A DNA stretch of 64,000 nt, taken from NCBI GenBank assembly GCA_963792025.1, contig CAWBUS010000008.1, positions 310,001 through 374,000 of the forward strand. The letters are read 5' to 3'. The stretch comes from Ginsengibacter sp963792025 (GTDB lineage Bacteria > Bacteroidota > Bacteroidia > Chitinophagales > Chitinophagaceae). The notes under the pieces were generated by a model. The model saw only the letters and a list, made by a program, of their open reading frames with translations. It made no database searches and was not told the origin of the DNA. Position 1 is the stretch's first letter, and each line of letters opens with the position of its first letter. Below, piece by piece: positions 51,941 through 60,411 of the stretch. A program made the translations under genes and the position numbers.

Positions 51941-53491
51941 ATGAGTTTATTTATTACGAAACCTATGAGCAGCCTTATGGCTGAGGCAAGCGAATCGGGC
52001 AATACATTGAAAAGAACCTTGGGTCCCATTAATTTAATTGCTCTGGGCATAGGCGCTATAATAGGTGCAGGGCTTTTTGTAAGAACGGCTGCGGCGGCGG
52101 CTCAGAATGCAGGGCCTTCGGTAACGATTGGTTTTATTGTAGCTTCCGTCGGGTGTGCATTTGCAGGATTGTGTTATGCAGAGTTTGCCTCGATGATTCC
52201 AATTGCAGGAAGCGCTTATACCTACTCATATGCAACTATGGGCGAGTTTATCGCGTGGATTATAGGATGGGATCTCATTCTTGAATACGGCGTTGGTGCC
52301 GCAACTGTAGCTATTGCATGGAGCGAATATTTTAATAAACTTTTGCAAATTTTTGGACTGAATGTTCCTTATCAATGGTGCCATTCACCGTTTGAAGTTT
52401 CTACTTCAGGCATTCACGGTATCATGAATATTCCGGCTTTATTCATCATTATCGTACTTAGTTTATTATTGATAAGAGGCATGCAAGAGTCAGCAGTAGT
52501 AAACGCGATCATTGTTATTTTGAAGGTTGCCATCGTGGTTGTTGTAATAGCAATGGGATGGCAATATATTAAACCTGAAAATCACACACCTTTTATCCCA
52601 GCCAACTCCACATACACTGATCAGCAAGGCATATCACATCACTATGGAGGCATACTTGGAATATTAGGTGCGGCGGGCGTCGTGTTCTTTGCATTCATTG
52701 GTTTTGATGCGGTTTCAACTGCTGCGCAGGAAACGAAAAATCCTAAAAGAGATATGCCGATTGGTATTCTCGGATCATTAATAATCTGTACAATTTTATA
52801 CATCTTGTTTTCTTATGTACTCACGGGTGTTGCTTCAGTGCATGATTTCAGAACCCAAGGTAAAGAAGCATCAGTGGTTTATGCAATTGAACACATGAGT
52901 GGGGCAATGGTTAATGGCGTATGGATACCAACTTATAAGTGGCTCAGCAATCTTGTAACCATCGCTATATTGGCGGGGTTTTCTTCCGTAATCCTGGTAA
53001 TGTTAATGGGCCAGTCAAGGGTATTTTATTCTATGAGTAAAGATGGGCTTGTTCCTAAAATATTTGCAACTATCCATCCAAAATTCAAAACACCTTACAA
53101 ATCGAACCTGATATTTTTAATTTTTGTGGGCTGCTTTGCTTCCTTTATTCCGGGTGATATAGTTGGAGATATGACAAGTATAGGTACATTGTTTGCCTTT
53201 ATGTTAGTATGTGCAGGTGTTTGGATCATGAGGCGAAAACATCCTGAAATTAAAAGAGGATTTAAGGTTCCAGCGGTAGGGCTCGTAGCAATTTTAGGTA
53301 TTCTGGTTTGTGGCGCTATGATCTTTGGCCTGGGCTGGACAAACTGGGCAAGGTTAATAGGCTGGCTGCTTATAGGGTTTATTATTTATTTTGGTTATAG
53401 CCGCTATAACAGCAGGCTGAGAAATCCCGGCAAATTTCCGCCTGATACGAGCCCGCATGTTGTCCCGGAAGATGTACCTCCGTTAGTATAA
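51941..53491 (+). CDS. APC-family amino acid permease (cationic amino acid transporter type)
   Basis: A 516-residue transporter with 12-14 helices. It opens 'LKRTLGPINLIALGIGAIIGAGLFVRTA' (unwound helix 1 with the GAIIGAG substrate site), followed by 'FAGLCYAEFASMIPIAGSAYTYSYATMGEFIAWIIGWDLILEY' and 'FFAFIGFDAVSTAAQETKNPKRDMPIGI', all characteristic of the CAT subgroup. It likely imports or exchanges basic or other amino acids. It is divergent from the symporter operon and monocistronic. Confidence 0.92.
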   Translation: MSLFITKPMSSLMAEASESGNTLKRTLGPINLIALGIGAIIGAGLFVRTAAAAAQNAGPSVTIGFIVASVGCAFAGLCYAEFASMIPIAGSAYTYSYATMGEFIAWIIGWDLILEYGVGAATVAIAWSEYFNKLLQIFGLNVPYQWCHSPFEVSTSGIHGIMNIPALFIIIVLSLLLIRGMQESAVVNAIIVILKVAIVVVVIAMGWQYIKPENHTPFIPANSTYTDQQGISHHYGGILGILGAAGVVFFAFIGFDAVSTAAQETKNPKRDMPIGILGSLIICTILYILFSYVLTGVASVHDFRTQGKEASVVYAIEHMSGAMVNGVWIPTYKWLSNLVTIAILAGFSSVILVMLMGQSRVFYSMSKDGLVPKIFATIHPKFKTPYKSNLIFLIFVGCFASFIPGDIVGDMTSIGTLFAFMLVCAGVWIMRRKHPEIKRGFKVPAVGLVAILGILVCGAMIFGLGWTNWARLIGWLLIGFIIYFGYSRYNSRLRNPGKFPPDTSPHVVPEDVPPLV

Positions 53492-53726
53492 CTAAATAAG
53501 TTATGTACTAACAGTTTAGGCCTATACGTAGTTAAGAAAATAACAGAATAGTTTGCTGTTCCTTGGTAAGATTAATAATGTGTGTTTATAGATTACCAAT
53601 ACGCAACGCAACTTTTACTACATAACTTCTTCAAATAAGTTCTCATGAAACTTTTTTTCGTTAGTAACTGATAATATTTTAAAAAGACAATCAATGAAAA
53701 GCGCCGGCAAGGCAGGTTGAAAACAT

Positions 53727-53750
53727 ATTTAGATAGTGTACCATCTAAAT
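53727..53750. promoter_or_regulatory. Operator-like palindrome upstream of modA
   Basis: Perfect 8-bp arms ATTTAGAT (53727-53734) and ATCTAAAT (53743-53750) flank an 8-base centre. A third half-site, ATCTAAA, at 53755-53761 runs into the modA ATG. Position and symmetry suggest a repressor site for the molybdate operon. Confidence 0.6.
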
Positions 53751-53760
53751 TATTATCTAA

Positions 53761-54531
53761 ATGAAAATTATTAAATCCATTTTTGCTTTGCTGGCTGTCA
53801 TTGGCTTGTGTGCATTCACTTTTATTCCCCAACAACCAAAAATTACAATTGCCGCCGCCGCTGACCTGAAATTTGCGATGGATTCAATTATTACTTCATA
53901 TAAAGCCCAGAATAACGGTGTTGAAATACATGTTATTTATGGCTCATCAGGAAAATTCTATCAACAAATAACTAATGGTGCACCGTTTGATATTTTCTTT
54001 TCAGCCGATGTCGACTACCCCAATAAATTAAAAGATCAAGGCTTTACCTCCGGCGACATCAAAACCTATGGCATTGGGCAGATAGTTCTCTGGAGTAAAA
54101 AAACGGATCCCGACAAAGAACAAATGAACACATTGCTTGATGCAGACATTAAGAAAATTGCCATTGCTAATCCTTCTCATGCACCCTATGGCAAGCGTGC
54201 ACAGGAGAGCTTACAATATTATAAATTGTACGATAAAATTCAGGGCAAGTTAGTTCTCGGTGAAAACATTTCACAAACTGCACAATTTGTAACAACCGGA
54301 GCAGCAGATATTGGTGTAGTTGCGTTATCGCTTGCGCTGTCACCGGCCATGAAAAGTGAAGGTGGAAAATATTATCTTATTCCGGAACAAAGCCATACGC
54401 CATTAGAGCAGGCTTATATATTGTTGAAACATGCGGCCGGCAATTCAACGGCAACTAAATTTTATAACTTTATTTCATCCCCTGCTGCCATTGATGTTTT
54501 AAAGTATTATGGCTTTTCTCAAAAAAAATAA
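53761..54531 (+). CDS. modA: Molybdate ABC transporter, substrate-binding protein
   Basis: A 256-residue periplasmic binding protein. A signal peptide (about residues 1-20) precedes 'KITIAAAADLKFAMDSIITSYKAQNNGVEIHVIYGSSGKFYQQITNGAPFDIFFSAD', where the AAADL and GSSGK loops contact the oxyanion. 'IANPSHAPYGKRAQESL' and 'GAADIGVVALSLAL' complete the ModA pattern. It delivers molybdate (possibly tungstate) to ModBC. It is first of four tightly packed genes; the upstream palindrome probably controls them. Confidence 0.95.
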   Translation: MKIIKSIFALLAVIGLCAFTFIPQQPKITIAAAADLKFAMDSIITSYKAQNNGVEIHVIYGSSGKFYQQITNGAPFDIFFSADVDYPNKLKDQGFTSGDIKTYGIGQIVLWSKKTDPDKEQMNTLLDADIKKIAIANPSHAPYGKRAQESLQYYKLYDKIQGKLVLGENISQTAQFVTTGAADIGVVALSLALSPAMKSEGGKYYLIPEQSHTPLEQAYILLKHAAGNSTATKFYNFISSPAAIDVLKYYGFSQKK

Positions 54532-54532
54532 T

Positions 54533-54940
54533 ATGAACCAATTAAAAGGAAACATAACCGAAATACAATCTCATGAAGGGTTATCAATTGTGAAAGTGCA
54601 AGGACCCAATAACTGTGTGTTTACTTCTTTGGTCATGGATGATGTTGTAAGTGCAGATTGGTTACAAACAGGCAAACAAGTGAGTTTGTATTTTAAGGAA
54701 ATTGAAGTAATGATATCAAAAGATCCCGACGCGAAAGTGAGCTCGCAAAATCGCCTTCCATGCAAAATACAATCTATGAACGCCGGTGTAATATTATGCC
54801 AGCTTGAGTTGTTGTTTGGCGAAACAATCATAACTTCAATTATTACGTCAAATGCGTGCAGGCAGCTGGATTTACAGGAAAACGACTTCGTAACAGCACT
54901 CATCAAAACAAATGAAATAAGTGTATCTCCTGATGATTGA
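54533..54940 (+). CDS. Molybdate-binding MOP/TOBE-domain protein
   Basis: A 135-residue cytosolic protein made of two MOP/TOBE-like repeats: 'LKGNITEIQSHEGLSIVKVQGPNNCVFTSLVMDD' and 'LPCKIQSMNAGVILCQLELLFGETIITSIITSNACRQLDL'. Di-MOP proteins such as ModG store or buffer molybdate, and the same fold forms the ligand domain of ModE. It has no helix-turn-helix, so a storage or sensing role is more likely than DNA binding. ATG 54533 follows the modA stop by one base, and its end overlaps modB by 8 bases, so it is part of the mod operon. Confidence 0.75.
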   Translation: MNQLKGNITEIQSHEGLSIVKVQGPNNCVFTSLVMDDVVSADWLQTGKQVSLYFKEIEVMISKDPDAKVSSQNRLPCKIQSMNAGVILCQLELLFGETIITSIITSNACRQLDLQENDFVTALIKTNEISVSPDD

Positions 54941-55607
54941 CTTATCGCCACTATGGCTCAGTTGTAGGTTGGCTTTTATTGTGACAATCCTATTGTTCGT
55001 CATTTCTATACCGTTAGCCTACTGGCTCACTTACAGCAAATTCAAATTGAAAACAGTTGCAGAAGTTATCATAACGTTGCCGTTAGTTCTGCCGCCATCT
55101 GTGTTAGGATTTTATTTATTAGTCGCCTTCAGTCCGGCAAATACTTTTGGAAAATTTATTGACACATATTTTAATTTGCGCCTAGTATTCACTTTCAGCG
55201 GGTTGGTAATTGCATCCATTATTTACAGTTTGCCTTTTATGGTTAACCCTGTTGTGGCAGGCTTCAAGAATCTTCCAGCCTCATTAAAAGAAGCGTCCCT
55301 TACCTTGGGTAAATCAAAATTTACGACGCTTATAAAAATCCTTCTTCCCAATATCCGTGCATCGTTATTAACGGGCATAGTAATGACTTTCGCACACACC
55401 ATAGGAGAATTCGGCGTTGTGCTGATGGTCGGCGGAAGCATTCCTAAAGAAACCAGGGTAGTATCTATTGCTGTGTATGATGAGGTAGAATCAATGAACT
55501 ATCATAACGCAAACGTGTATGCGCTGATATTATTTGTATTTACTTTTTTAATTCTTTTGGGAGTTCACGTTATTAATAATAAAAAGCGGGCGACCACTCT
55601 TTTATAA
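54933..55607 (+). CDS. modB: Molybdate ABC transporter permease
   Basis: A 224-residue inner-membrane permease with about five helices. It has 'VIITLPLVLPPSVLGFYLL' and the EAA loop 'ASLTLGKSKFTTLIKILLPNIRASLLTGIVMTFAHTIGEFGVVLMVGG', which couples to the ATPase; 'FAHTIGEFG' is typical of ModB. ATG 54933 overlaps the preceding stop codon; GTG 54921 in frame is a less likely start. The stop TAA shares its last A with the modC ATG. Confidence 0.94.
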   Translation: MIDLSPLWLSCRLAFIVTILLFVISIPLAYWLTYSKFKLKTVAEVIITLPLVLPPSVLGFYLLVAFSPANTFGKFIDTYFNLRLVFTFSGLVIASIIYSLPFMVNPVVAGFKNLPASLKEASLTLGKSKFTTLIKILLPNIRASLLTGIVMTFAHTIGEFGVVLMVGGSIPKETRVVSIAVYDEVESMNYHNANVYALILFVFTFLILLGVHVINNKKRATTLL

Positions 55608-56479
55608 TGATACAATTCCGGGCACATAAAATGTTGAATACCACACAAGGGAAAATGCCTTTGGAAGTTTCATTCACTTTAGAGAAAGGAAAATTAATTT
55701 CATTATTTGGAAAATCAGGCGCCGGCAAAACAACCATTCTTCGCATACTCGCAGGGCTTACTAACGCAGATGAAAGTTTTATTGAAGTTGAAGACGAAGT
55801 TTGGGACAACACGAAAAAGAAGATACATCTTCATGCACAAAAACGCTCCATTGGTTTTGTTTTCCAGGACTATGCATTGTTCCCTAATTTGACAGTAAAA
55901 GAAAATCTACAATTCGCTTTGCAGAAAAAAGCTGACCAAAAAATTGTAGCAGAGTTGTTGGAACTAATGGAACTGGAACGACTACAAAATTACAAGCCCA
56001 CCAACTTATCAGGCGGCCAACAGCAGCGGGTGGCTTTAGCCAGAGCCATAGCAAGACAACCAAAAATCCTTTTATTGGATGAACCGCTTTCTGCCCTTGA
56101 CGATGAAATGCGTTTCAAATTACAGGATTATATCTTTAAGGCTCATCAACATTATAAACTCACCACAATATTAGTAAGCCATCACTTGCCTGAAATATTC
56201 CGGTTATCCGATAACGTTATACTACTTGACGAAGGAAAAATCATAAAGCAGGGCAAACCACTTGATGTTTTTACAGAACAAAAGATGAGCAGTAAATTTA
56301 ATGTTACGGGCGAGATAATTGACATCAGGAAAAACGACATTGTTTACATTGTCAGCGTCCTTTCTATGAACAACATTATAAAAATAATAGCTACTGCAGA
56401 TGAGATAAATAATTTGAAGATCGGGCAGAAAGTGCTGGTGACGTCAAAAGTTTTTAATCCTGTGATACAGCTGATGTAA
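55607..56479 (+). CDS. modC: Molybdate ABC transporter ATP-binding protein
   Basis: A 290-residue ABC ATPase. Walker A is GKSGAGKTT, the Q-loop is 'FVFQDYALFPNLTV', the ABC signature LSGGQQQR, Walker B 'ILLLDEPLSALD' and the switch His in 'VSHHLPE'. A short C-terminal TOBE-like domain (about residues 225-290) follows, where oxyanion may bind to regulate uptake. It overlaps modB by one base (TAATG). Confidence 0.95.
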   Translation: MIQFRAHKMLNTTQGKMPLEVSFTLEKGKLISLFGKSGAGKTTILRILAGLTNADESFIEVEDEVWDNTKKKIHLHAQKRSIGFVFQDYALFPNLTVKENLQFALQKKADQKIVAELLELMELERLQNYKPTNLSGGQQQRVALARAIARQPKILLLDEPLSALDDEMRFKLQDYIFKAHQHYKLTTILVSHHLPEIFRLSDNVILLDEGKIIKQGKPLDVFTEQKMSSKFNVTGEIIDIRKNDIVYIVSVLSMNNIIKIIATADEINNLKIGQKVLVTSKVFNPVIQLM

Positions 56480-56584
56480 TGCCACAAGCCCGTCTCTTAT
56501 CATCAGTTTATTAAAATAAACTCCCTCACATTTTTGAGAGAAACTCCAAACATTGAGAAAAGAAAATATAATTTAAATACAGAT

Positions 56585-57838
56585 TTACATTTTCATTCCT
56601 GCCATTGGATTTTTACCATGCTCAAAAATGAATTCACTATTGAGTAAATATGCGCCGCTTGTTACAACTATATCTCCATCATTAAGGCCGGATGTTATTT
56701 CAACCGCATCACTTTCTTCTACGCCTGTCGTCACCATTCGTATTTCATAAACACCCGACTTTGTTTGCACCCAAACTGTTGACCCTTTGCTGTCTGTTAA
56801 TATAGCATCTGACGGAAGCGTAAGAGAATTGTGTTGCTTTTTGTTGATAATAAGATAGACTGCCATTCCAGGTCGTAACAGGTTATCTTTATTTTGGATT
56901 GTGACTCTCACGAGGTTTATTCTTGTACCAGGATTCATTTCAGGATTTACAAAATCAACTGTTCCATTAATATTCATATTGTTTAAGTCAGGAATTTGAA
57001 CTGTCACTTTATCATTCATATTTACTGGAGACATTTGTGTTGTATAAACCTGTGCCTCCGCCCAAAGTGTTGCAAGATTAGCAAGCTGCACTATCGAACC
57101 TCCTTCCATTACATAATCACCTTCATTAACGTTGAACGAAGTAATGTATCCGGCAGCAGTACTGTAAAACGAAGTGAGCGTGGATGCTTTTTTGCTCATG
57201 GCAAGTTGCTTAATTTGAGGATCGCTCATTCCCCATAATGATAATTTATTTCTAGCACTTTCCACCAAAGCGGCATAATTGATTAGCGTATTACCAATGG
57301 TGCTTTCCTGTTCCAGGGCATTGACGTATTCCTGTTTGGCATTATTCAGTTGTTCACTATAGAGATCAAATAATATATCTCCTTTGTGAACAAAATCGCC
57401 CACACTTTTGAAATAAATTTTATCTACCCGGCCTTCCACCCTTGCATTTACTGAAGACAATTCGTTTTGATTAAAATTCAGCGTTCCTGTAAGAAGAAGT
57501 TTACTACCAATGTTCCCTCTGCCTATCGTATCCGTCTTGATGTTTCCAAGCCTTATTTGTTCTGCACTTAAATGAATTTCTGTTGCTGTTGCAGGCTTAC
57601 TGGCCAGTGAAACAGCAATCAATTTCATACCACAGATGGGACAATTTCCCGGATGATCCTCATGTACCTGCGGATGCATACTACAGGTATAGTAAACATT
57701 TTTATTTACCGGTACTGCCTTCTCTTTTGATTTTTCTTTGCACGAAGAAAAAATAAGCAATAAGCAATAAGCCATGAGCAGGATTGCGCCTCTTTGCCAA
57801 TTTATAATTGAAGTATTATCTTTTATTATGTGTTTCAT
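56585..57838 (-). CDS. RND efflux periplasmic adaptor with heavy-metal-binding domain (CusB-like, copy 1)
   Basis: A 417-residue membrane fusion protein. The N-terminal lipoprotein signal has 'LLIFSSCKEK'. A small heavy-metal-binding domain follows, with 'YYTCSMHPQVHEDHPGNCPICGMKL', offering Cys/His/Met ligands for Cu(I), Ag(I) or similar. The adaptor body has barrel-sandwich and hairpin segments ('SVNARVEGRVDKIYFKSVGDFVHKGDILFDLYS', 'GYITSFNVNEGDYVMEGGSIVQLANLATLWAEAQV') and the C-terminal membrane-proximal domain. It would link the RND pump to the outer-membrane channel. ATG 57838 is preferred to GTG 57856. It is last in the operon. Confidence 0.9.
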   Translation of the reverse strand: MKHIIKDNTSIINWQRGAILLMAYCLLLIFSSCKEKSKEKAVPVNKNVYYTCSMHPQVHEDHPGNCPICGMKLIAVSLASKPATATEIHLSAEQIRLGNIKTDTIGRGNIGSKLLLTGTLNFNQNELSSVNARVEGRVDKIYFKSVGDFVHKGDILFDLYSEQLNNAKQEYVNALEQESTIGNTLINYAALVESARNKLSLWGMSDPQIKQLAMSKKASTLTSFYSTAAGYITSFNVNEGDYVMEGGSIVQLANLATLWAEAQVYTTQMSPVNMNDKVTVQIPDLNNMNINGTVDFVNPEMNPGTRINLVRVTIQNKDNLLRPGMAVYLIINKKQHNSLTLPSDAILTDSKGSTVWVQTKSGVYEIRMVTTGVEESDAVEITSGLNDGDIVVTSGAYLLNSEFIFEHGKNPMAGMKM

Positions 57839-57883
57839 TTTACCTATTGTTTGCACGTTACCGATGTTTCCTTTAACTATTCT

Positions 57884-59128
57884 TTATTGATTTGCTTTAA
57901 TAAAACTTTCACTATCCACCAGGTACTGTGCATTCGTAGCTAAGGTATCAGTTGTATTGAGCCCTGAAATTATTTCAACCTTATCACTAGTACGGATACC
58001 CGTTGTTATTTTATGTGCCTCAAATCCACCTTTAGATTTAATGAAGACCACTTCGTTTATGCCAAGCGTTAGTACGGCTGGCCGTGGCACCCACAGACCA
58101 TTCTTACGTCCAGTATAAATGCTGGCCGTTACCTGGCTGCCCACGGTAAGCATATCCATATTATGGAAATATACCCTTGCGGTGATTGTTTTACTATCGT
58201 TCCTGAAGAAGGGTTCTATATAACCAATAGTTCCTGTTATAACTGCATGGGGATCTGTTTCGGGGACGGCGCTCACGCTGTCACCTTTCTTAATAAATAT
58301 AAGGTCGTTCGGGAAAATCTGTAATGCAATCCATGCTTTATGATGATTCATTATCATAAACAATGTTTGTCCTTTCTCCACATACATCCCTTCCCTTAGC
58401 GACAGTTCCTGTGTAACAGATGTGCTAATATTGACCCCTGTTTCATTCATATTATGCGCCATACCGGCATCATGCACATGGCCAGTGTATTTGCTGTACA
58501 CGCCTACACTGTATAAAGGTTTACCCGTTGTGATAACTTTATTTAATTCTGTTGAACTCATACCAAGCAACAGCAATTTTTGTTTGGCTGCGCTGATGAA
58601 AGAAATATTCTGTGCATCATTTTTTAACAGGAATAATAAATTTTCCTGTGCAGTTAATAATTCAGGAGAATAAATGTCCATCACTTTTTGCCCGGCTTCT
58701 ATTTTTTGATAACGATAACGCAGATATAGTTTTTCAATACGGCCCGAGACATTTGATGAAATAGTGCCGGCGGCGCGGGTGTCGGATTCAATTGTTCCAT
58801 ACGCTTTCACAGGAATATCGATATCGCCTTCCTGTGGAGTTGTAACCGGAAGTGAGGCGACCACATATTCATTGGTTGGTTTGAGTAATGTTTCCAGGTC
58901 AACATTATTTACAGCGAGTGGCTTTGCATTCACCTTAATGAGCTTCCTACCGCAAATAGGACATTTACCGGGATGATTTTCTTTTACCTGTGGATGCATG
59001 GAACATGTGTAGACTTCCGTGGATGAAGAGGTAATTGAGGTGTCCCTATTTTTTCCATTATCACAGGCTTGCATAAACGAAGCGGCTGCTACTACAAAAA
59101 CAATATATATACACAATTTATTTTTCAT
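57884..59128 (-). CDS. RND efflux periplasmic adaptor with heavy-metal-binding domain (CusB-like, copy 2)
   Basis: A 414-residue adaptor. It has a lipoprotein signal ('SFMQACDNG', Cys at about residue 22) and the domain 'YTCSMHPQVKENHPGKCPICGRKL'. Here the final metal-motif residue is Arg where copy 1 has Met. A CusB-like body follows with 'ISSNVSGRIEKLYLRYRYQKIEAGQKVMDIYSPELLTAQEN' and 'LREGMYVEKGQTLFMIMNHHKAWIALQIFPND'. It lies three bases after the TolC-like gene and 45 bases before the second adaptor. The two adaptors are clearly divergent rather than a recent duplicate. Confidence 0.9.
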   Translation of the reverse strand: MKNKLCIYIVFVVAAASFMQACDNGKNRDTSITSSSTEVYTCSMHPQVKENHPGKCPICGRKLIKVNAKPLAVNNVDLETLLKPTNEYVVASLPVTTPQEGDIDIPVKAYGTIESDTRAAGTISSNVSGRIEKLYLRYRYQKIEAGQKVMDIYSPELLTAQENLLFLLKNDAQNISFISAAKQKLLLLGMSSTELNKVITTGKPLYSVGVYSKYTGHVHDAGMAHNMNETGVNISTSVTQELSLREGMYVEKGQTLFMIMNHHKAWIALQIFPNDLIFIKKGDSVSAVPETDPHAVITGTIGYIEPFFRNDSKTITARVYFHNMDMLTVGSQVTASIYTGRKNGLWVPRPAVLTLGINEVVFIKSKGGFEAHKITTGIRTSDKVEIISGLNTTDTLATNAQYLVDSESFIKANQ

Positions 59129-59131
59129 TTC

Positions 59132-60409
59132 TCATGATTTAATCTCTAATAATTTTTCCAGGTCAACCTGCATACTTAACAGTTGTTGCAGTTGATCCAG
59201 GTATTCAAGTTCTGTGTTATTCAACGTTTCCCATGCATCATACAATTCAAAAAGTTCGGCTGTATTTTGCTGGTATGCCAACAGGTTGCTTTGATAATTT
59301 TTCTTCAGCGCAGCTATAATATTATTTTCAAACAACTCCACCTGGTTTTGTTTTGCTGATATATTTTGTTGCAATTGATACGCCATGCCCGAATATTCAT
59401 TAGCTATAGATACTTTCTCTTCTTCTAAAGATTGAGCTTTCCATTGGATGCTTTCAATATTGGCTTTATTGGCTCTCGTTGACCAGTTCATGGGAATTTT
59501 TACGGTTCCCATCAAATTGAACATGATGGGTGATCCGCCAAAGCCAAACATATTACCGAATTGAACTCCGAATTGTGGTTTTAAACTTGCCTGTTCTATA
59601 TTTTGTTGCAGGACAGCCAGCTGAATATTTTGATCGATTGCTTTTATATCGCTTCGGCTATTATAAAACAGGGTACTATCGAATACCATTGTTGAATAAT
59701 CTTTAACCGTATAATTTGTATCGATTGAAAAGCGGGTGAGTTTGTCCCGGTTCATTAATGTATTCAACGCTATTCGTTTTTGCATGATCTCATTCTGCAA
59801 TCCCACACGCATATATTCAATGTTGCCCAATGATGCTTTTGCTTTATAATAAGCGCTTATTTTTCCCAAGCCATTCTTATATCTTGTTTCCGCATTGGTA
59901 ATCATGAACTGCAATAGCTTTTCGCTTTCAGCAAGCAGCGATAATTTTTTTTCATCAATGATCCAGTCATAATAATCCTTTTTTGCAGCGGCAATAAGTT
60001 CGTTTAACGTTGCCTGTTTGTTTTCTTTTTCTACAGAAGACATGGCTTTCATGTAGGCTTCATTGGCCTCATTGTATTTTTTATTAGGAAACATTTGCTC
60101 AACACCAATCATATAGCTGCCCATTCCATTTTGGGCAGGCATATTGCCTGAAGCTTTAGAACCACTCCAAAGTCCTGTGTTGTAGGGCGTCATCCAGAAA
60201 CCAGTGGAAACCTGCGGTGCGTCCCAGTTCCTTGCTCCCTTTGCGGCAGCATCCAGCGAATTTATTTTCGCATCTAAAACTTTCAGGGAAGGATAAGATT
60301 GCCGGATCGAATCCACCACATCCTTCAGTTCAAGCATTTGCGAAGATGCTTTAACATGTACTAATAAAATGGATGCGATCACTATAATGAGCTGTTTCGT
60401 AATTTTCAT
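59132..60409 (-). CDS. TolC-family outer membrane efflux protein (CusC-like)
   Basis: A 425-residue outer-membrane channel subunit with a signal peptide (about residues 1-22). Two repeats of long helices carry 'LKDVVDSIRQSYPSLKVLDAKINSLDAAAKGARNWDAPQVSTGF' and 'YNSRSDIKAIDQNIQLAVLQQNIEQASLKPQFGVQFG', the OEP-domain pattern. It forms the export duct for the RND pump. It starts two bases after the pump's stop codon and is followed by the two adaptors, a cus/czc-type operon. Confidence 0.9.
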   Translation of the reverse strand: MKITKQLIIVIASILLVHVKASSQMLELKDVVDSIRQSYPSLKVLDAKINSLDAAAKGARNWDAPQVSTGFWMTPYNTGLWSGSKASGNMPAQNGMGSYMIGVEQMFPNKKYNEANEAYMKAMSSVEKENKQATLNELIAAAKKDYYDWIIDEKKLSLLAESEKLLQFMITNAETRYKNGLGKISAYYKAKASLGNIEYMRVGLQNEIMQKRIALNTLMNRDKLTRFSIDTNYTVKDYSTMVFDSTLFYNSRSDIKAIDQNIQLAVLQQNIEQASLKPQFGVQFGNMFGFGGSPIMFNLMGTVKIPMNWSTRANKANIESIQWKAQSLEEEKVSIANEYSGMAYQLQQNISAKQNQVELFENNIIAALKKNYQSNLLAYQQNTAELFELYDAWETLNNTELEYLDQLQQLLSMQVDLEKLLEIKS

Positions 60410-60411
60410 TT

